Below the pieces are notes generated by a model that was not told the DNA's origin, did no database searches, and saw nothing but the letters and a program-made list of their open reading frames with translations. Both the position numbers and the translations under genes were made by a program. Shown here piece after piece: positions 33,824-43,293 of a DNA stretch of 64,000 bases (positions are counted from its first letter, which is position 1; every line of letters begins with the position of its first letter). Source of the stretch: Anatilimnocola floriformis (GTDB lineage Bacteria > Planctomycetota > Planctomycetia > Pirellulales > Pirellulaceae); NCBI RefSeq assembly GCF_024256385.1, contig NZ_JAMLFW010000001.1, positions 5,270,001-5,334,000 on the forward strand. The letters are read 5' to 3'.

Positions 33824-34579
33824 TCAGACCTCAGTCCATGTCGGTTGCGTAAGAGCGACCGTGTCACCAGGTGACGATTGGGAGACCGCCTGCATTGATT
33901 GAGACAACCACAGAAACATCTCGCGGAAGTTGACTCCCTTGAGCTTTGCCGGCGGGCGAGTTGAGATTTGGGACAGTATGCCCATATTTGCACCCTCAAC
34001 TGCCACAGTGAAAAAGGCAAAAGACTTTGATGCCTCGCCCTGCTTCACTTGCAACGCGGCTGCCTGCCATGGGTCGCCTGGATCTGGGCCACCGTCAGTT
34101 ATTAAGAAAATCCAAGGCCGATAGTACGAAATGCCAGCTGCCCGGTAGGTTGCCTTTCGCTTGGCGATCATATCCAAGCCGGCCAAGATTGCTTGTCCCA
34201 TTGGCGTACTGCCAGAAGTCTGTAGGCGTGGGGGCTGGAAATTCTCGGCAGTTACGAAGTCTTGGATCGTCGTGACAATTCCGCCGAAAGTCACAATCGC
34301 AATTTCAGCTCGGCGACTAGCGAGCGAGTCAGAGGCAAGCGTTTCCTTTAGCGTGACTAGCCCCTCGTTCAGCAGTTCGATCCGGGTTTTGCCTCCCGTG
34401 ACGACGTTGTAGAGTTGCCCGTCTTGCATGACGGTCTCACCGGTAGCGTGCTCATAATTGCCGACCACTTCGTTCATTGATCCGGACGTATCGAGTAGCA
34501 GCACGCAGGGTACGCGAGGGTCAGGGTTCTCGGCGAATTCACTCGCTTCAAATCCCGCATATTCAATCTGGTCAGACAT
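33824..34579 (-). CDS. TerY/YegL-like von Willebrand factor A protein
   Basis: A 251-aa vWA-domain protein. The MIDAS metal site is intact: 'LLLDTSGSM' (DxSxS), the Thr in 'GSTPMGQAI', and 'FLITDGGPDPGD'. The ATG at 34579 follows AGGAAG with good spacing. It is the first gene of a vWA, PP2C, kinase, SHD1 series with gaps of 7 bp, a 35-bp overlap, and 100 bp. This order matches the TerY-P triad and E. coli yegL-yegK-yegI, linked to stress or envelope response. Membrane or surface partners are unknown. Confidence 0.9.
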   Translation of the reverse strand: MSDQIEYAGFEASEFAENPDPRVPCVLLLDTSGSMNEVVGNYEHATGETVMQDGQLYNVVTGGKTRIELLNEGLVTLKETLASDSLASRRAEIAIVTFGGIVTTIQDFVTAENFQPPRLQTSGSTPMGQAILAGLDMIAKRKATYRAAGISYYRPWIFLITDGGPDPGDPWQAAALQVKQGEASKSFAFFTVAVEGANMGILSQISTRPPAKLKGVNFREMFLWLSQSMQAVSQSSPGDTVALTQPTWTEV

Positions 34580-34992
34580 AATTCTTCCTATTGGCAGGTA
34601 ACTAACCCAAAACGAAGGCCGATAAATATTGCGAGAAACCTTATGTAGTCGGCCTGACGCAAAGTTTGCTAGACCAACGGCTCCACGCATTTCTTATTAA
34701 AACCGTCGCGGCGGTTGATATTGATGGAATGGAACGCGAAAGTCAACTTGCATTTCTGCTCCCGTGAACTTTCGATTAAACACGAAAACGGGTAAACGTC
34801 CGCAGACAATTTTGTGCTTCGGTCACATCGACCTCGGCGCGAGACTGAAGCAGTTATCGCGTCTAGATAGGCATCTTCCGCTCCTTGCCTCCCGGATAGT
34901 GCGATGCTCTAACCAGGGAAAGTGAATATCGGAGCGTGCGCTAGCCAGCATACCAGCCAAGCGTGGGAGCCTCGTGATGAAGGGAGCCTGCC
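34580..34992. other. Divergent intergenic region, 413 bp
   Basis: It separates the minus-strand triad operon from the plus-strand DUF1559 genes. A+T-rich patches at 34700-34800 may hold promoters; no strong pair of -35 and -10 boxes, repeat or RNA was identified. Confidence 0.35.
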
Positions 34993-35913
34993 ATGAAGCC
35001 GCGACGGCTGGGGTTTACGTTGGTCGAACTTCTCGTCGTGATCGCGATCATCGGCGTGTTGGTAGGGCTCTTGTTGCCAGCCGTACAGGCCGCGCGCGAA
35101 GCGGCGCGCCGTACGCAATGCCAGAACAATCTACGTCAGATCGGCATTGCAACGTTGAATTTTGAGAATGCGCGCGTGGGTTTGCCGCCTCGGCGTCAAA
35201 CGGTTGCTCCCTTTCAAGGCTGGGGAACCTTCTTGCTCCCCTATCTCGAGCAGACCGCCATCACGAACAAATATGACCTGGACAAGAACTTCTATGATCC
35301 CGCGAACGCGCCGCTCATTCGCGTGAAGCTACCCGTGTTTGTTTGTCCGAGTGCCCCCTCGACCAACCGCGAAATCACGGTCATCGATCAAATGAATAAT
35401 CCGACGGGCGCGATCGGCGCTGCAGGAGATTATTTCGCGGCCAATAGCGTCGATGCAGTATGGTGGCCTGCTGCAGCAAAGGCTGCTGCTGCGGATACGG
35501 CGGAGTGCCCCGCACTTGCTGATAACGCTCGGCGACGTTTGTCAGAGATCACCGACGGTACTTCGTCGACGCTCTTAGTCGCCGAGATGGCGGGACGCCC
35601 GGACAATTGGATCCGGGGACGCCGGGCCGATACGAATGCTGCGCTGCAGTGGCCCAACTGGTGGGGGCCATGGGCTTCGTACCAGTCTTCGATCTACCGC
35701 ACGTGGAGCGCCGACGGACTGACGGTGAACGGCGGCAATTGCACCGTGAATTGCAACAACTCCTGGGGCATCTACGCGTTTCATCCCAGCGGCGCCAACG
35801 TCCTCTTTGTCGATGGCTCCGTTCGCTTGCTGGCTGTCGGCCTCGATCGAGAAGTCTTTGCCAGCATCGTTACCAAGAGTGGCGGAGAAGTGATTCCTGG
35901 CGGCGCCTTCTAA
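34993..35913 (+). CDS. DUF1559 (SBP_bac_10) pilin-like protein
   Basis: A 306-aa planctomycete DUF1559 protein. The N-terminus [20 protein letters not shown] is a classical type IV prepilin signal (G before F, E at +5). The body carries '[20 protein letters not shown]' features, and the C-terminus has the H-x-G-DGSV motif ('[13 protein letters not shown]'). It is likely processed by a prepilin peptidase and displayed at the cell surface or in a pseudopilus. Numerous paralogues per genome are usual for this phylum. Confidence 0.93.
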   Translation: MKPRRLGFTLVELLVVIAIIGVLVGLLLPAVQAAREAARRTQCQNNLRQIGIATLNFENARVGLPPRRQTVAPFQGWGTFLLPYLEQTAITNKYDLDKNFYDPANAPLIRVKLPVFVCPSAPSTNREITVIDQMNNPTGAIGAAGDYFAANSVDAVWWPAAAKAAAADTAECPALADNARRRLSEITDGTSSTLLVAEMAGRPDNWIRGRRADTNAALQWPNWWGPWASYQSSIYRTWSADGLTVNGGNCTVNCNNSWGIYAFHPSGANVLFVDGSVRLLAVGLDREVFASIVTKSGGEVIPGGAF

Positions 35914-35985
35914 GCAGGACTCGCTGTGCCTTATCCTGTTATCGCTCTGCCACGCAAGTAAAAACTGCCAACTGGAGTTCTTCGA

Positions 35986-36978
35986 ATGAATTCACAATCC
36001 CCAGAGAGTCGTCACGCCTTCACGGTGACCGACTTATTGATTGTGCTGATGCTCGGCGCAATGCTGCTCGCTCTTGGCTTGCCAGCGGTGCAGCAGGCCA
36101 AAGAAGATGCCGATCGCAAGACGTGCGAAGACAATTTGCGAAAACTCGGTGAAGCCTTTCATTTGCATGCTCGCGACCAAGGAGGCTTTCCTGGTCGACG
36201 CAACGGGTACGACATTACGTTTAAAACCTACGGCGGCTGGGGCTCCAACCTCTTACCGTACATCAATCTGGAATTGGCGAAGGACTTCGATCGCGACTAC
36301 GACTTTTTCGATCCCGTCAATCAGAAGGTCTCACAAACGACAATTCCCACGTTCGTTTGCCCTGCGGCTCCGCGCGATCGGAAAACCACTGTCGTATCGA
36401 ACGCCTCGGGTAATTCGAAAAATCCCGACAAGGATACGACCTACACCGTGCATTGCGGCCCCAACGACTATCTCGCCTCGAACGGCCTGTTTCTGCCGAC
36501 TGCTGGTTACGGCGCAATCATCTCCGAAGACATGCGAGCTCGAACTCATCAGGCCCTGACCGACAATGAGAGCATGCGACTGACCGAGATTGTCGACGGC
36601 CTCTCCTGTACGTTGCTGATCATCGAGCGCGCTGGCTCGCCACAAACCTGGCACTGGAACAAGCGAATCGATCGGCCGCAGCAGTTTGCGCTGGCCAACA
36701 ACACGCGCGGCACCTGGGCGGGTTGGGGTTCTTTGTTTTTCGGAGTCTACGACGGGGACGATCCCACCGCGCCGGGCCGCGGAGATGGAAATGATTGCGC
36801 AGTGAACTGCAATAACTTTTACGGCATCTATGGCTTCCACGAGAAGGGCGCCAACGTGCTGATGTGCGACGGCTCTGTCCGCTTCATCGGCTTGAAGCTG
36901 AACGGACTTACTTTGGCACGGCTGACGAATCGTGACGACGGCCAACTGCTGGCTGACGACGACATTGCGGGTGAGTAA
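35986..36978 (+). CDS. DUF1559-like protein with degenerate prepilin signal
   Basis: A 330-aa relative of the preceding gene. The N-terminal motif is HAFTVTDLLIVLML: Ala replaces Gly at -1 and Asp replaces Glu at +5, so prepilin cleavage may be impaired. The rest keeps DUF1559 features ('VQQAKEDADRKTCEDNLRKLG', C-terminal 'ANVLMCDGSVRFI', and the 'DCAVNCNNFYGIYGFH' region shared with its neighbour). It is 72 bp downstream of the first DUF1559 gene, probably the same operon. Confidence 0.88.
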   Translation: MNSQSPESRHAFTVTDLLIVLMLGAMLLALGLPAVQQAKEDADRKTCEDNLRKLGEAFHLHARDQGGFPGRRNGYDITFKTYGGWGSNLLPYINLELAKDFDRDYDFFDPVNQKVSQTTIPTFVCPAAPRDRKTTVVSNASGNSKNPDKDTTYTVHCGPNDYLASNGLFLPTAGYGAIISEDMRARTHQALTDNESMRLTEIVDGLSCTLLIIERAGSPQTWHWNKRIDRPQQFALANNTRGTWAGWGSLFFGVYDGDDPTAPGRGDGNDCAVNCNNFYGIYGFHEKGANVLMCDGSVRFIGLKLNGLTLARLTNRDDGQLLADDDIAGE

Positions 36979-37020
36979 GCAGCCGTTCGGGAAACTCTTT
37001 AGCATCAGGCCAAGCCATTT

Positions 37021-38499
37021 ATGATTACCGCCGCTTTGTTGATCCTCTCCGTCGGTCAAGTTCATGCGGAAGGAGCGGCCTCGTTTCTGCGAACCCTGCA
37101 GCAGCCGAACGGCGGCTTCATCTCCAACCAACTCAAGCCAGATGAAACTGCCAAGCCCGACCTGCGCACCACGCGCACGGCGGTGCGCGTGTTTCGCTTG
37201 CTCGACAGGGAAGTTCCCAATCGCGAGGCGCTCAGCGCCTTTCTCACCGCCTGTTACGACGAGAAAACGGGCGGCTTTGCCGCCGAACCGGCTGGCGTGC
37301 CCGATCCGATCAGCACGTCGGTCGGCCTGATGATCATGCAAGAGCTAAAGCTTCCCACCGGCAAGCATCTGCCGCGCGGGCTGAAGTTCATGGATGAACA
37401 GACGCAAGGATTTGAACAGATTCGCATGGTGGCTTCCTCGCTGGAGGAGTTTGAAACGACGGTTCCCAGCGCGACGAAATGGGTCCGCGAACTATCGACC
37501 AAGAAGCTTGCCAATGGAGCGTTTGGAGAAGGGCCGGGCGCGGCTCGGCAAACCGGTCTGTTCGGAGTCGCCATTCAACGACTGGGAGGCAAGATCGATC
37601 GAGACGCCACACTGTCTGTCTTGCGCGCTGGCCAGCGGGCAGATGGTGGTTTCGGCAGTGATTCGCCGGATCTATCAGACCTCGAATCGTGTTATCGAAT
37701 CGTGCGGCTATTTCACCGCTTGGGAGCGATGCCGGACCGCGTCCACGATCTGCGCGGCTTTGTTGCGAGCTGTAAAAACAGCGATGGCGGCTACGGGCGC
37801 ACGACGAGCGAACCTTCGTCCTTGCATGGCACGTATTACGCCACGATCATCACTTCCTGGTTGGATGAGCTAGAGCAAGCGGACGTAAATTCCACTCGTC
37901 GCCGTTGGCAGTTTGAAGACGTGCCCTTGGGTCAACTCCCCGCACATTGGACGAGCACCAATGCACTGCCAGCGAATTCAGGCAAGTGGGAGGTTGTTGA
38001 CCGCGCTGGCGATAAGGCTCTTGCGCAGAGTTCCAGCGCCGGAGCCTACAAGCAATTTCATTTGTGCTTGTCCGATTATCGCTGTGTCAACGTCGACATT
38101 CGCGTCCAGATCAAGGCAATTTCCGGCGAACTGGACCAAGGGGGCGGCGTGGTCTGGAGGTATGTCGATCCGAAGAATTACTACATCGCCCGTTGGAACC
38201 CTCTGGAAGATAACGTCCGTGTTTACAAAGTCGTCGACGGTGTTCGCACGCAACTAGACTCCGCCAAAGTACCTCATCTGGCTGATTGGCAAACGCTCCG
38301 GATCGTCACCTACGGTCGCAACATCCGCGGCTACTTGGCTGGCAAGCTGATCCTCGAAGCCGAAGACGAACAATTCTCCCAGCCTGGGTTGATCGGCTTG
38401 TGGTCGAAATCCGATGCCGTCACCCAGTTTGACGACGTTCAGGTCGTAGCTGCCTTCAGGAAAGACATCGAAGAGATGGCGACGCCAGCGACCAAATAA
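37021..38499 (+). CDS. Terpenoid-toroid repeat protein with C-terminal lectin-like domain
   Basis: A 492-aa protein with a short signal peptide (ending VHAEG). Residues 20-285 are prenyltransferase/squalene-oxidase-type alpha/alpha toroid repeats ('LRTLQQPNGGFIS', 'YDEKTGGFAAEP', 'RAGQRADGGFGSD', 'CKNSDGGYGR'). Residues 295-480 look like a DUF1080/concanavalin-type beta-sandwich ('GGGVVWRYVDPKNYYIARWN', 'GLIGLWSKSDAVTQFDDVQV'). Exported location speaks against protein prenylation; a carbohydrate-related role is possible but unproven. It follows the DUF1559 genes by 42 bp. Confidence 0.8.
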   Translation: MITAALLILSVGQVHAEGAASFLRTLQQPNGGFISNQLKPDETAKPDLRTTRTAVRVFRLLDREVPNREALSAFLTACYDEKTGGFAAEPAGVPDPISTSVGLMIMQELKLPTGKHLPRGLKFMDEQTQGFEQIRMVASSLEEFETTVPSATKWVRELSTKKLANGAFGEGPGAARQTGLFGVAIQRLGGKIDRDATLSVLRAGQRADGGFGSDSPDLSDLESCYRIVRLFHRLGAMPDRVHDLRGFVASCKNSDGGYGRTTSEPSSLHGTYYATIITSWLDELEQADVNSTRRRWQFEDVPLGQLPAHWTSTNALPANSGKWEVVDRAGDKALAQSSSAGAYKQFHLCLSDYRCVNVDIRVQIKAISGELDQGGGVVWRYVDPKNYYIARWNPLEDNVRVYKVVDGVRTQLDSAKVPHLADWQTLRIVTYGRNIRGYLAGKLILEAEDEQFSQPGLIGLWSKSDAVTQFDDVQVVAAFRKDIEEMATPATK

Positions 38500-38551
38500 G
38501 GGCTTCGACAAGCACCAACTTCGCTAATCCCCGCATTTAGCGCAAAACTCA

Positions 38552-38581
38552 TTGTCAATCAAACCGTCCGGACGGTATGAT
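38552..38581 (+). promoter_or_regulatory. RND operon promoter with TetR-type operator
   Basis: -35 TTGTCA (38552-38557), 18-bp spacer, -10 TATGAT (38576-38581). The spacer holds a perfect 14-bp palindrome ACCGTCCGGACGGT (38563-38576). Position inside the promoter of an efflux operon that encodes a TetR regulator is what an autoregulatory operator looks like. Confidence 0.7.
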
Positions 38582-38644
38582 GGCGTACTTGCGTCAACCG
38601 GCCCGTCGCCGGGCTTCGCATTCTTCGTTTCCGGAAACTCAACC

Positions 38645-40000
38645 GTGCAGTCCATTCCAGTTCTGACTTGCCTCACGAATCGCGCTTGGTTGTGGTTCGC
38701 AGCTCAGTTGCTTGTGGCGACGATCGTTGGTTGTGCGCCCCCCAATTCATTTCAGCCGCCGCCTCCGCCCGAGGTGCTGATAACGCATCCGACCTTTCAG
38801 AACGTCACCAGCTACATCGAACAAACAGGCACCGCGCAAGCGTCGGAGTTGGTCGAAGTGCGGTCGCGAGTCTCGGGTTACATCAAAGAAATCAAGTTCG
38901 AGGACGGCGATCTCGTCAAGGCCGACCAGTTGCTGTTCGTCATTGACGAAGAGCCGTTCAGCGTCAAGTTGCAATATGCTCGCGCCAAAAAGAGCGAGGT
39001 CTCGGCGAGGTTGCAACGTGCCAAACAGTCGAAGTCACGCGAGATCGCCAAAGCCAATCTCGACTTGGCGAAAGCTGAACTCGAGTTTGCACAGACGTCA
39101 CACCGACGTATGACCGCTTTGGTCGACCGCAAGGCAACGTCGCAGGCAGAGTACGATCAGACCGAAGCGGCCTTGCAAAAAGCATCGGCGCAAGTGGTCG
39201 CGGCACGAGCGGAACAAGATCAAGCCGAAACGTCATTCGAGTCGGATATTTTGGTCGCTGAAGCCGCACTGGCTCTGGCCGTGTCCGAGGAGCGTTCGGC
39301 GGAAATCGATTTGGATTACTGTCGAATCAAAGCTCCCTTCAGCGGCTTGATTGATCGCCGGGCCGTCGATGTGGGCAACTACATCGCGATGGATGCTTCC
39401 ACGGTTCTTTCTCGAATTGTGCAAGTCGACCCGATCTATGCCTATGCCTCGATTAATCAGGCAGATCTGATTCGCTTGAGAACTCGTAGCAGCACTCCCG
39501 GCGCTGAGAGCAGCATTCCAGTAACGGTCGGAGTCGATGAGTCGAAAGCGGCGCCGCTCGCGGGCGTGGTCGACTACATTGCCCCGAGCGTTCACCAGGG
39601 CACCGGCACCGTGCAGATCCGCGGCATCTTTAAAAATGCTGGCGTCATCACTCCCGGCATGTTCGTTCGCCTTCGCATTCCCGCCGAAGTGGTTGAGGGG
39701 GCAGTTCTCGTTCCCGAACGTTCGCTGGGCTACGACCAGGCCGGCACTTATGTCTATGTGGTCAACCTTGAGCAGAAGATCGAACGCCGCTCAGTCACGG
39801 CCGGCGACTTGGTGGAGGGGAAGCGAGTGATTCGCGGCGCGATCGACGCCGAGGATCAGATTGTTGCCGACGGACTTCTCAAAGTTCGCCCCGAAATGAA
39901 GGTGACCACAAAGTGGCTTGAAACCCGCACGGAAGAGAAACGGGCCGCCCAAAATCAAGCACCGCCCGAGCATGCCAAGCACGCTTCGGCCGGTTCCTAA
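38645..40000 (+). CDS. RND efflux periplasmic adaptor (membrane fusion lipoprotein)
   Basis: A 451-aa HlyD/AcrA-type adaptor. The signal peptide ends in the lipobox VGC (within AQLLVATIVGCAPP), so it is inner-membrane anchored. The body shows the lipoyl half-motifs ('VRSRVSGYIKEIKFEDGDLV', 'YCRIKAPFSGLIDRRAVDVG'), a long alpha-hairpin coiled coil, and the barrel domain ('ASINQADLIRL'). It couples the RND pump to an outer-membrane channel; no TolC-type gene is adjacent. GTG 38645 follows GGAA and gives a normal signal peptide; the frame is open back to 38552, in the promoter. Confidence 0.9.
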   Translation: MQSIPVLTCLTNRAWLWFAAQLLVATIVGCAPPNSFQPPPPPEVLITHPTFQNVTSYIEQTGTAQASELVEVRSRVSGYIKEIKFEDGDLVKADQLLFVIDEEPFSVKLQYARAKKSEVSARLQRAKQSKSREIAKANLDLAKAELEFAQTSHRRMTALVDRKATSQAEYDQTEAALQKASAQVVAARAEQDQAETSFESDILVAEAALALAVSEERSAEIDLDYCRIKAPFSGLIDRRAVDVGNYIAMDASTVLSRIVQVDPIYAYASINQADLIRLRTRSSTPGAESSIPVTVGVDESKAAPLAGVVDYIAPSVHQGTGTVQIRGIFKNAGVITPGMFVRLRIPAEVVEGAVLVPERSLGYDQAGTYVYVVNLEQKIERRSVTAGDLVEGKRVIRGAIDAEDQIVADGLLKVRPEMKVTTKWLETRTEEKRAAQNQAPPEHAKHASAGS

Positions 40001-40086
40001 CAAGTCGCCGCCCGTTGTTCTTGCAACGATGCGGCGACCGCACGCTCAGTTCTTCCTATCGCAGTTTGCCTCATTGAGCTCTTCCC

Positions 40087-43000
40087 ATGATTTACCGCTT
40101 CTTCATCTCGCATCCGATTTTTGCCAACGTGATTGCGATCGTGACGATGATCATGGGCGTGGTGACGCTGCGCGGCTTGCCCGTCGAGCAGTATCCGCAA
40201 TTGACGCCACCCACGGTGCAAGTGGTTGCCAACTACCCCGGTGCAAACTCGCGCGTGTTGTCCGATACCGTGGCCGGGCCGCTGGAACTGGCGGTGAACG
40301 GCGTCGAGAACATGCTCTACATGAACTCGGTCTGTTCCGACAACGGCACTTACACGATGACGATCACCTTCGAGGTCGGCACCGATCTCGATCAGTCGCA
40401 GGTGCTCGTGCAAAATCGCGTTGCGACCGCACTGTCGCGGTTGCCGACCGAGGTGCAGCGGTTGGGTGTCACCGCGCAAAAGCAATCGACCAATATGATC
40501 TTGGTTGTTGGTTTGACTTCGCCCGGTGGAGAACATGACGGGTTGTATCTCAGCAACCTGGCCGAAATTCAGATCAAGGACGCCTTGAGTCGCGTTCCCG
40601 GCGTCGGCAGCACGCAGGTGTTCGGTAGCAGTAGCTACGGCATGCGGATCTGGCTCGACCCGGGGAAACTGAAAGCCCGCGAACTGACGACCGACGACGT
40701 GATTGCCGCCATTGCCCAGCAGAATGTGCAAGTCGCCGCCGGTCAGGTTGGTCAGCGTCCCGCGGCCAGCGAGCAGAACAATCAGTTCACGGTCTCGACG
40801 CAAGGTCGCTTCAGCGATCCCAAGCAATTTGGCGACATCATTGTTCGCTCGGTACCCGATGCCGCCTCGGGTGCGCGTATGATCCGCGTGAAGGATGTGG
40901 CGCGCGTCGAACTGGGCGCACAAACTTATGCTTCGTGGATGGAAGTGAGTGGGCGCCCCGCAGCCGGTGTGGCCGTCTTTCAGTTGCCCGGCGCCAATTC
41001 GCTGCAGGTGGCCACCGCGGTCATGAAGCAGATGGATGACATTCGGCCGACGCTGCCAGAAGGTGTGGAAGTCGATATTCCTTTCAACCCTACCACCTTC
41101 GTCGAAGCCTCGATTCACGAGGTATACAAGACGCTGTTCGAAGCCGGCGTGCTCGTGCTGGTGGTGATTCTCATCTTTTTGCAAGACTGGCGGGCCGTGC
41201 TCATTCCGGCGACGACCGTGCCGGTAACCATCATCGGTGCGTTTGCAGCCATGGGCGTGATGGGCTATTCGGTCAACATGCTCACCCTCTTCGGCCTCGT
41301 GCTCGCCATCGGCATTGTCGTCGATGACGCCATCGTGATTGTCGAAAACGCGGTTCACCATATCGATCGCAATAAGCTTCCGCCGCGCGAAGCCACCATC
41401 AAAGCCATGAGCGAAGTGCTCGGGCCGATCATCGGCATTACGCTTGTGCTCATGGCCGTGTTCGTGCCGACGATGTTCATGGCAGGGATCACCGGCAAGC
41501 TCTATCAGCAATTCGCGCTAACGATCGCGGCGACTGCGTTGATCAGCGCCTTGAATGCCATCACACTCAAGCCTGCTCAGTGTGCGGTGTATCTCAAGCC
41601 GACGCCGGCCAAGAAGAACTTCATCTATCGGGGTTTTAACTACGCTTACGATTGGTGCGAACGGATTTACTTCGGTGTTGTGTCGCGCCTGGTGAAGCAC
41701 GTCGCGTTGGCGATGATCGTCTTCGTGCTCCTCGCGGCTGGTACGGGTTATTGGTTTCAAAAGCTCCCGACGAGCTTCGTGCCAGTAGAAGATCAAGGTT
41801 ACGCCATCATGGCAGGACGCCTCGACGACGGCGCCTCGCTCGAGCGGACTGCCGAACTGATCGAGGAGCTCAACGTCGTTTTGCGAGGAACACCGGGCGT
41901 CGAAAAATGGTTCACTATCGGTGGCATGTCGCTGCTCGACGGTTCGACGGTTCCCAATGCCGTCACCATTTTTATGACCTTTGAACCGCACGAACACCGC
42001 TTGAAAGATCCCAAGAAATCGCTCGGAGCGATTCTCGGGCACGTCGGCATGGCAACCGCGAATATCCCCGAGGCCGTGGTGTTTGCCTTTCCGCCGCCGG
42101 CTATCGCGGGCTTGGGACAAACGAGCGGTTTTGAGTTTCGTCTGCAGGATCGCGCCAATCTGGGTCTCGAACAACTACAGCAAGTCGCCGATGAAATGGT
42201 CGGCGACGGCAATTCGCAGTCTTCGCTGACGAACCTCCAAACATCGTTCCGGGCGGGTGTGCCGCAGTTGTTCCTCGACATCGATCGCGAAAAAGCGATG
42301 AGCCTCGGCGTGCCGCTGCAGACGGTCTTTTCGACCTTGCAAGCTTCGCTCGGATCCGCGTACGTAAACGACTTCAACAAGTTCGGCCGCACCTGGCAGG
42401 TGCAAGTGCAGGCAGATCAAAAGTTTCGCCGGCGGGCCGAAGACATTCGTCTGCTTGAAGTACGGAATAAGGATGGCGAAATGATTCCGGTGGCCGCCTT
42501 CACCGAGATCCGGATGGCGAACGGCCCGCAAATGATTCCGCGCTACAACATGTTTCCCTGCGTCACCATCAATGGCGAAGCTGCCAAGGGAATCAGCTCG
42601 GGGCAAGCAATGTCGATCATGGAACAGATGGCGAGCAAGAAACTTCCGGCCGGCATGGGCTACGAATGGAGCGGCATGTCGTTTCAAGAAAAGCGTGTCA
42701 GCGGCCAGGCCATCTTTGTGTTCGGCATGGCAGTGCTCATGGTCTATCTGGTGCTCGCTGCTCAGTACGAAGATTGGTTCCTGCCGGCAGCCGTGATTTT
42801 GGTCGTTCCGTTGGCCTTGTTGGGAACGGTGGCGGCCGTCTCACTGCGCGGCATGGACAACAATATCTACACCCAAATCGGCATCGTGCTGATCATCGCG
42901 CTCGCGAGTAAGAACGCGATCTTGATCGTCGAATTCGCCCGCGACCTGCGCATGCACGGCAAGAGCATTCTCGAAGCCGCTGCCGAAGCTGCTCGGTTGC

Positions 43001-43275
43001 GGTTTCGGCCGATCTTGATGACGTCGTTCGCGTTCATCTTGGGCATCGTGCCGCTCGTCATCGCCGAAGGCCCCGGCTCGGCGAGTCGGCGTTCGCTGGG
43101 AACCGCAGTGCTGGGTGGTATGCTCGCGGGAACGTTGCTCGCAGTCTTTTTCGTGCCCGTGTTTTATGTCCTCATGCAATCGATCAGCGAAAGGTTGCGA
43201 CGGCGAAATCGGCCGCTGGAAACAGAAAGTCAGATCGTGAGCACGACTCCTCAGCACGTGACTGCCAGCGAGTAG
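40087..43275 (+). CDS. RND multidrug efflux transporter (HAE1/AcrB type)
   Basis: A 1,062-aa inner-membrane pump with the standard 12 transmembrane helices and two large periplasmic loops. It starts MIYRFFISHPIFANVIAIV, typical of HAE1 proteins. The proton-relay Asp pair is in 'GIVVDDAIVIVENAV' (TM4). Family motifs include 'VKDVARVELG', 'FVPVEDQGY' and 'GIVLIIALASKNAILIVEFA' (TM10). It exports hydrophobic compounds by proton antiport. It lies 86 bp after the adaptor and 18 bp before the TetR gene, one operon. Confidence 0.95.
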   Translation: MIYRFFISHPIFANVIAIVTMIMGVVTLRGLPVEQYPQLTPPTVQVVANYPGANSRVLSDTVAGPLELAVNGVENMLYMNSVCSDNGTYTMTITFEVGTDLDQSQVLVQNRVATALSRLPTEVQRLGVTAQKQSTNMILVVGLTSPGGEHDGLYLSNLAEIQIKDALSRVPGVGSTQVFGSSSYGMRIWLDPGKLKARELTTDDVIAAIAQQNVQVAAGQVGQRPAASEQNNQFTVSTQGRFSDPKQFGDIIVRSVPDAASGARMIRVKDVARVELGAQTYASWMEVSGRPAAGVAVFQLPGANSLQVATAVMKQMDDIRPTLPEGVEVDIPFNPTTFVEASIHEVYKTLFEAGVLVLVVILIFLQDWRAVLIPATTVPVTIIGAFAAMGVMGYSVNMLTLFGLVLAIGIVVDDAIVIVENAVHHIDRNKLPPREATIKAMSEVLGPIIGITLVLMAVFVPTMFMAGITGKLYQQFALTIAATALISALNAITLKPAQCAVYLKPTPAKKNFIYRGFNYAYDWCERIYFGVVSRLVKHVALAMIVFVLLAAGTGYWFQKLPTSFVPVEDQGYAIMAGRLDDGASLERTAELIEELNVVLRGTPGVEKWFTIGGMSLLDGSTVPNAVTIFMTFEPHEHRLKDPKKSLGAILGHVGMATANIPEAVVFAFPPPAIAGLGQTSGFEFRLQDRANLGLEQLQQVADEMVGDGNSQSSLTNLQTSFRAGVPQLFLDIDREKAMSLGVPLQTVFSTLQASLGSAYVNDFNKFGRTWQVQVQADQKFRRRAEDIRLLEVRNKDGEMIPVAAFTEIRMANGPQMIPRYNMFPCVTINGEAAKGISSGQAMSIMEQMASKKLPAGMGYEWSGMSFQEKRVSGQAIFVFGMAVLMVYLVLAAQYEDWFLPAAVILVVPLALLGTVAAVSLRGMDNNIYTQIGIVLIIALASKNAILIVEFARDLRMHGKSILEAAAEAARLRFRPILMTSFAFILGIVPLVIAEGPGSASRRSLGTAVLGGMLAGTLLAVFFVPVFYVLMQSISERLRRRNRPLETESQIVSTTPQHVTASE

Positions 43276-43293
43276 CAAAGGTAAGTGCGGCCC

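Noticed and set aside
39997-41511. 504-codon minus-strand frame
   Set aside because: Antisense to the RND pump; His/Asp-rich low complexity.
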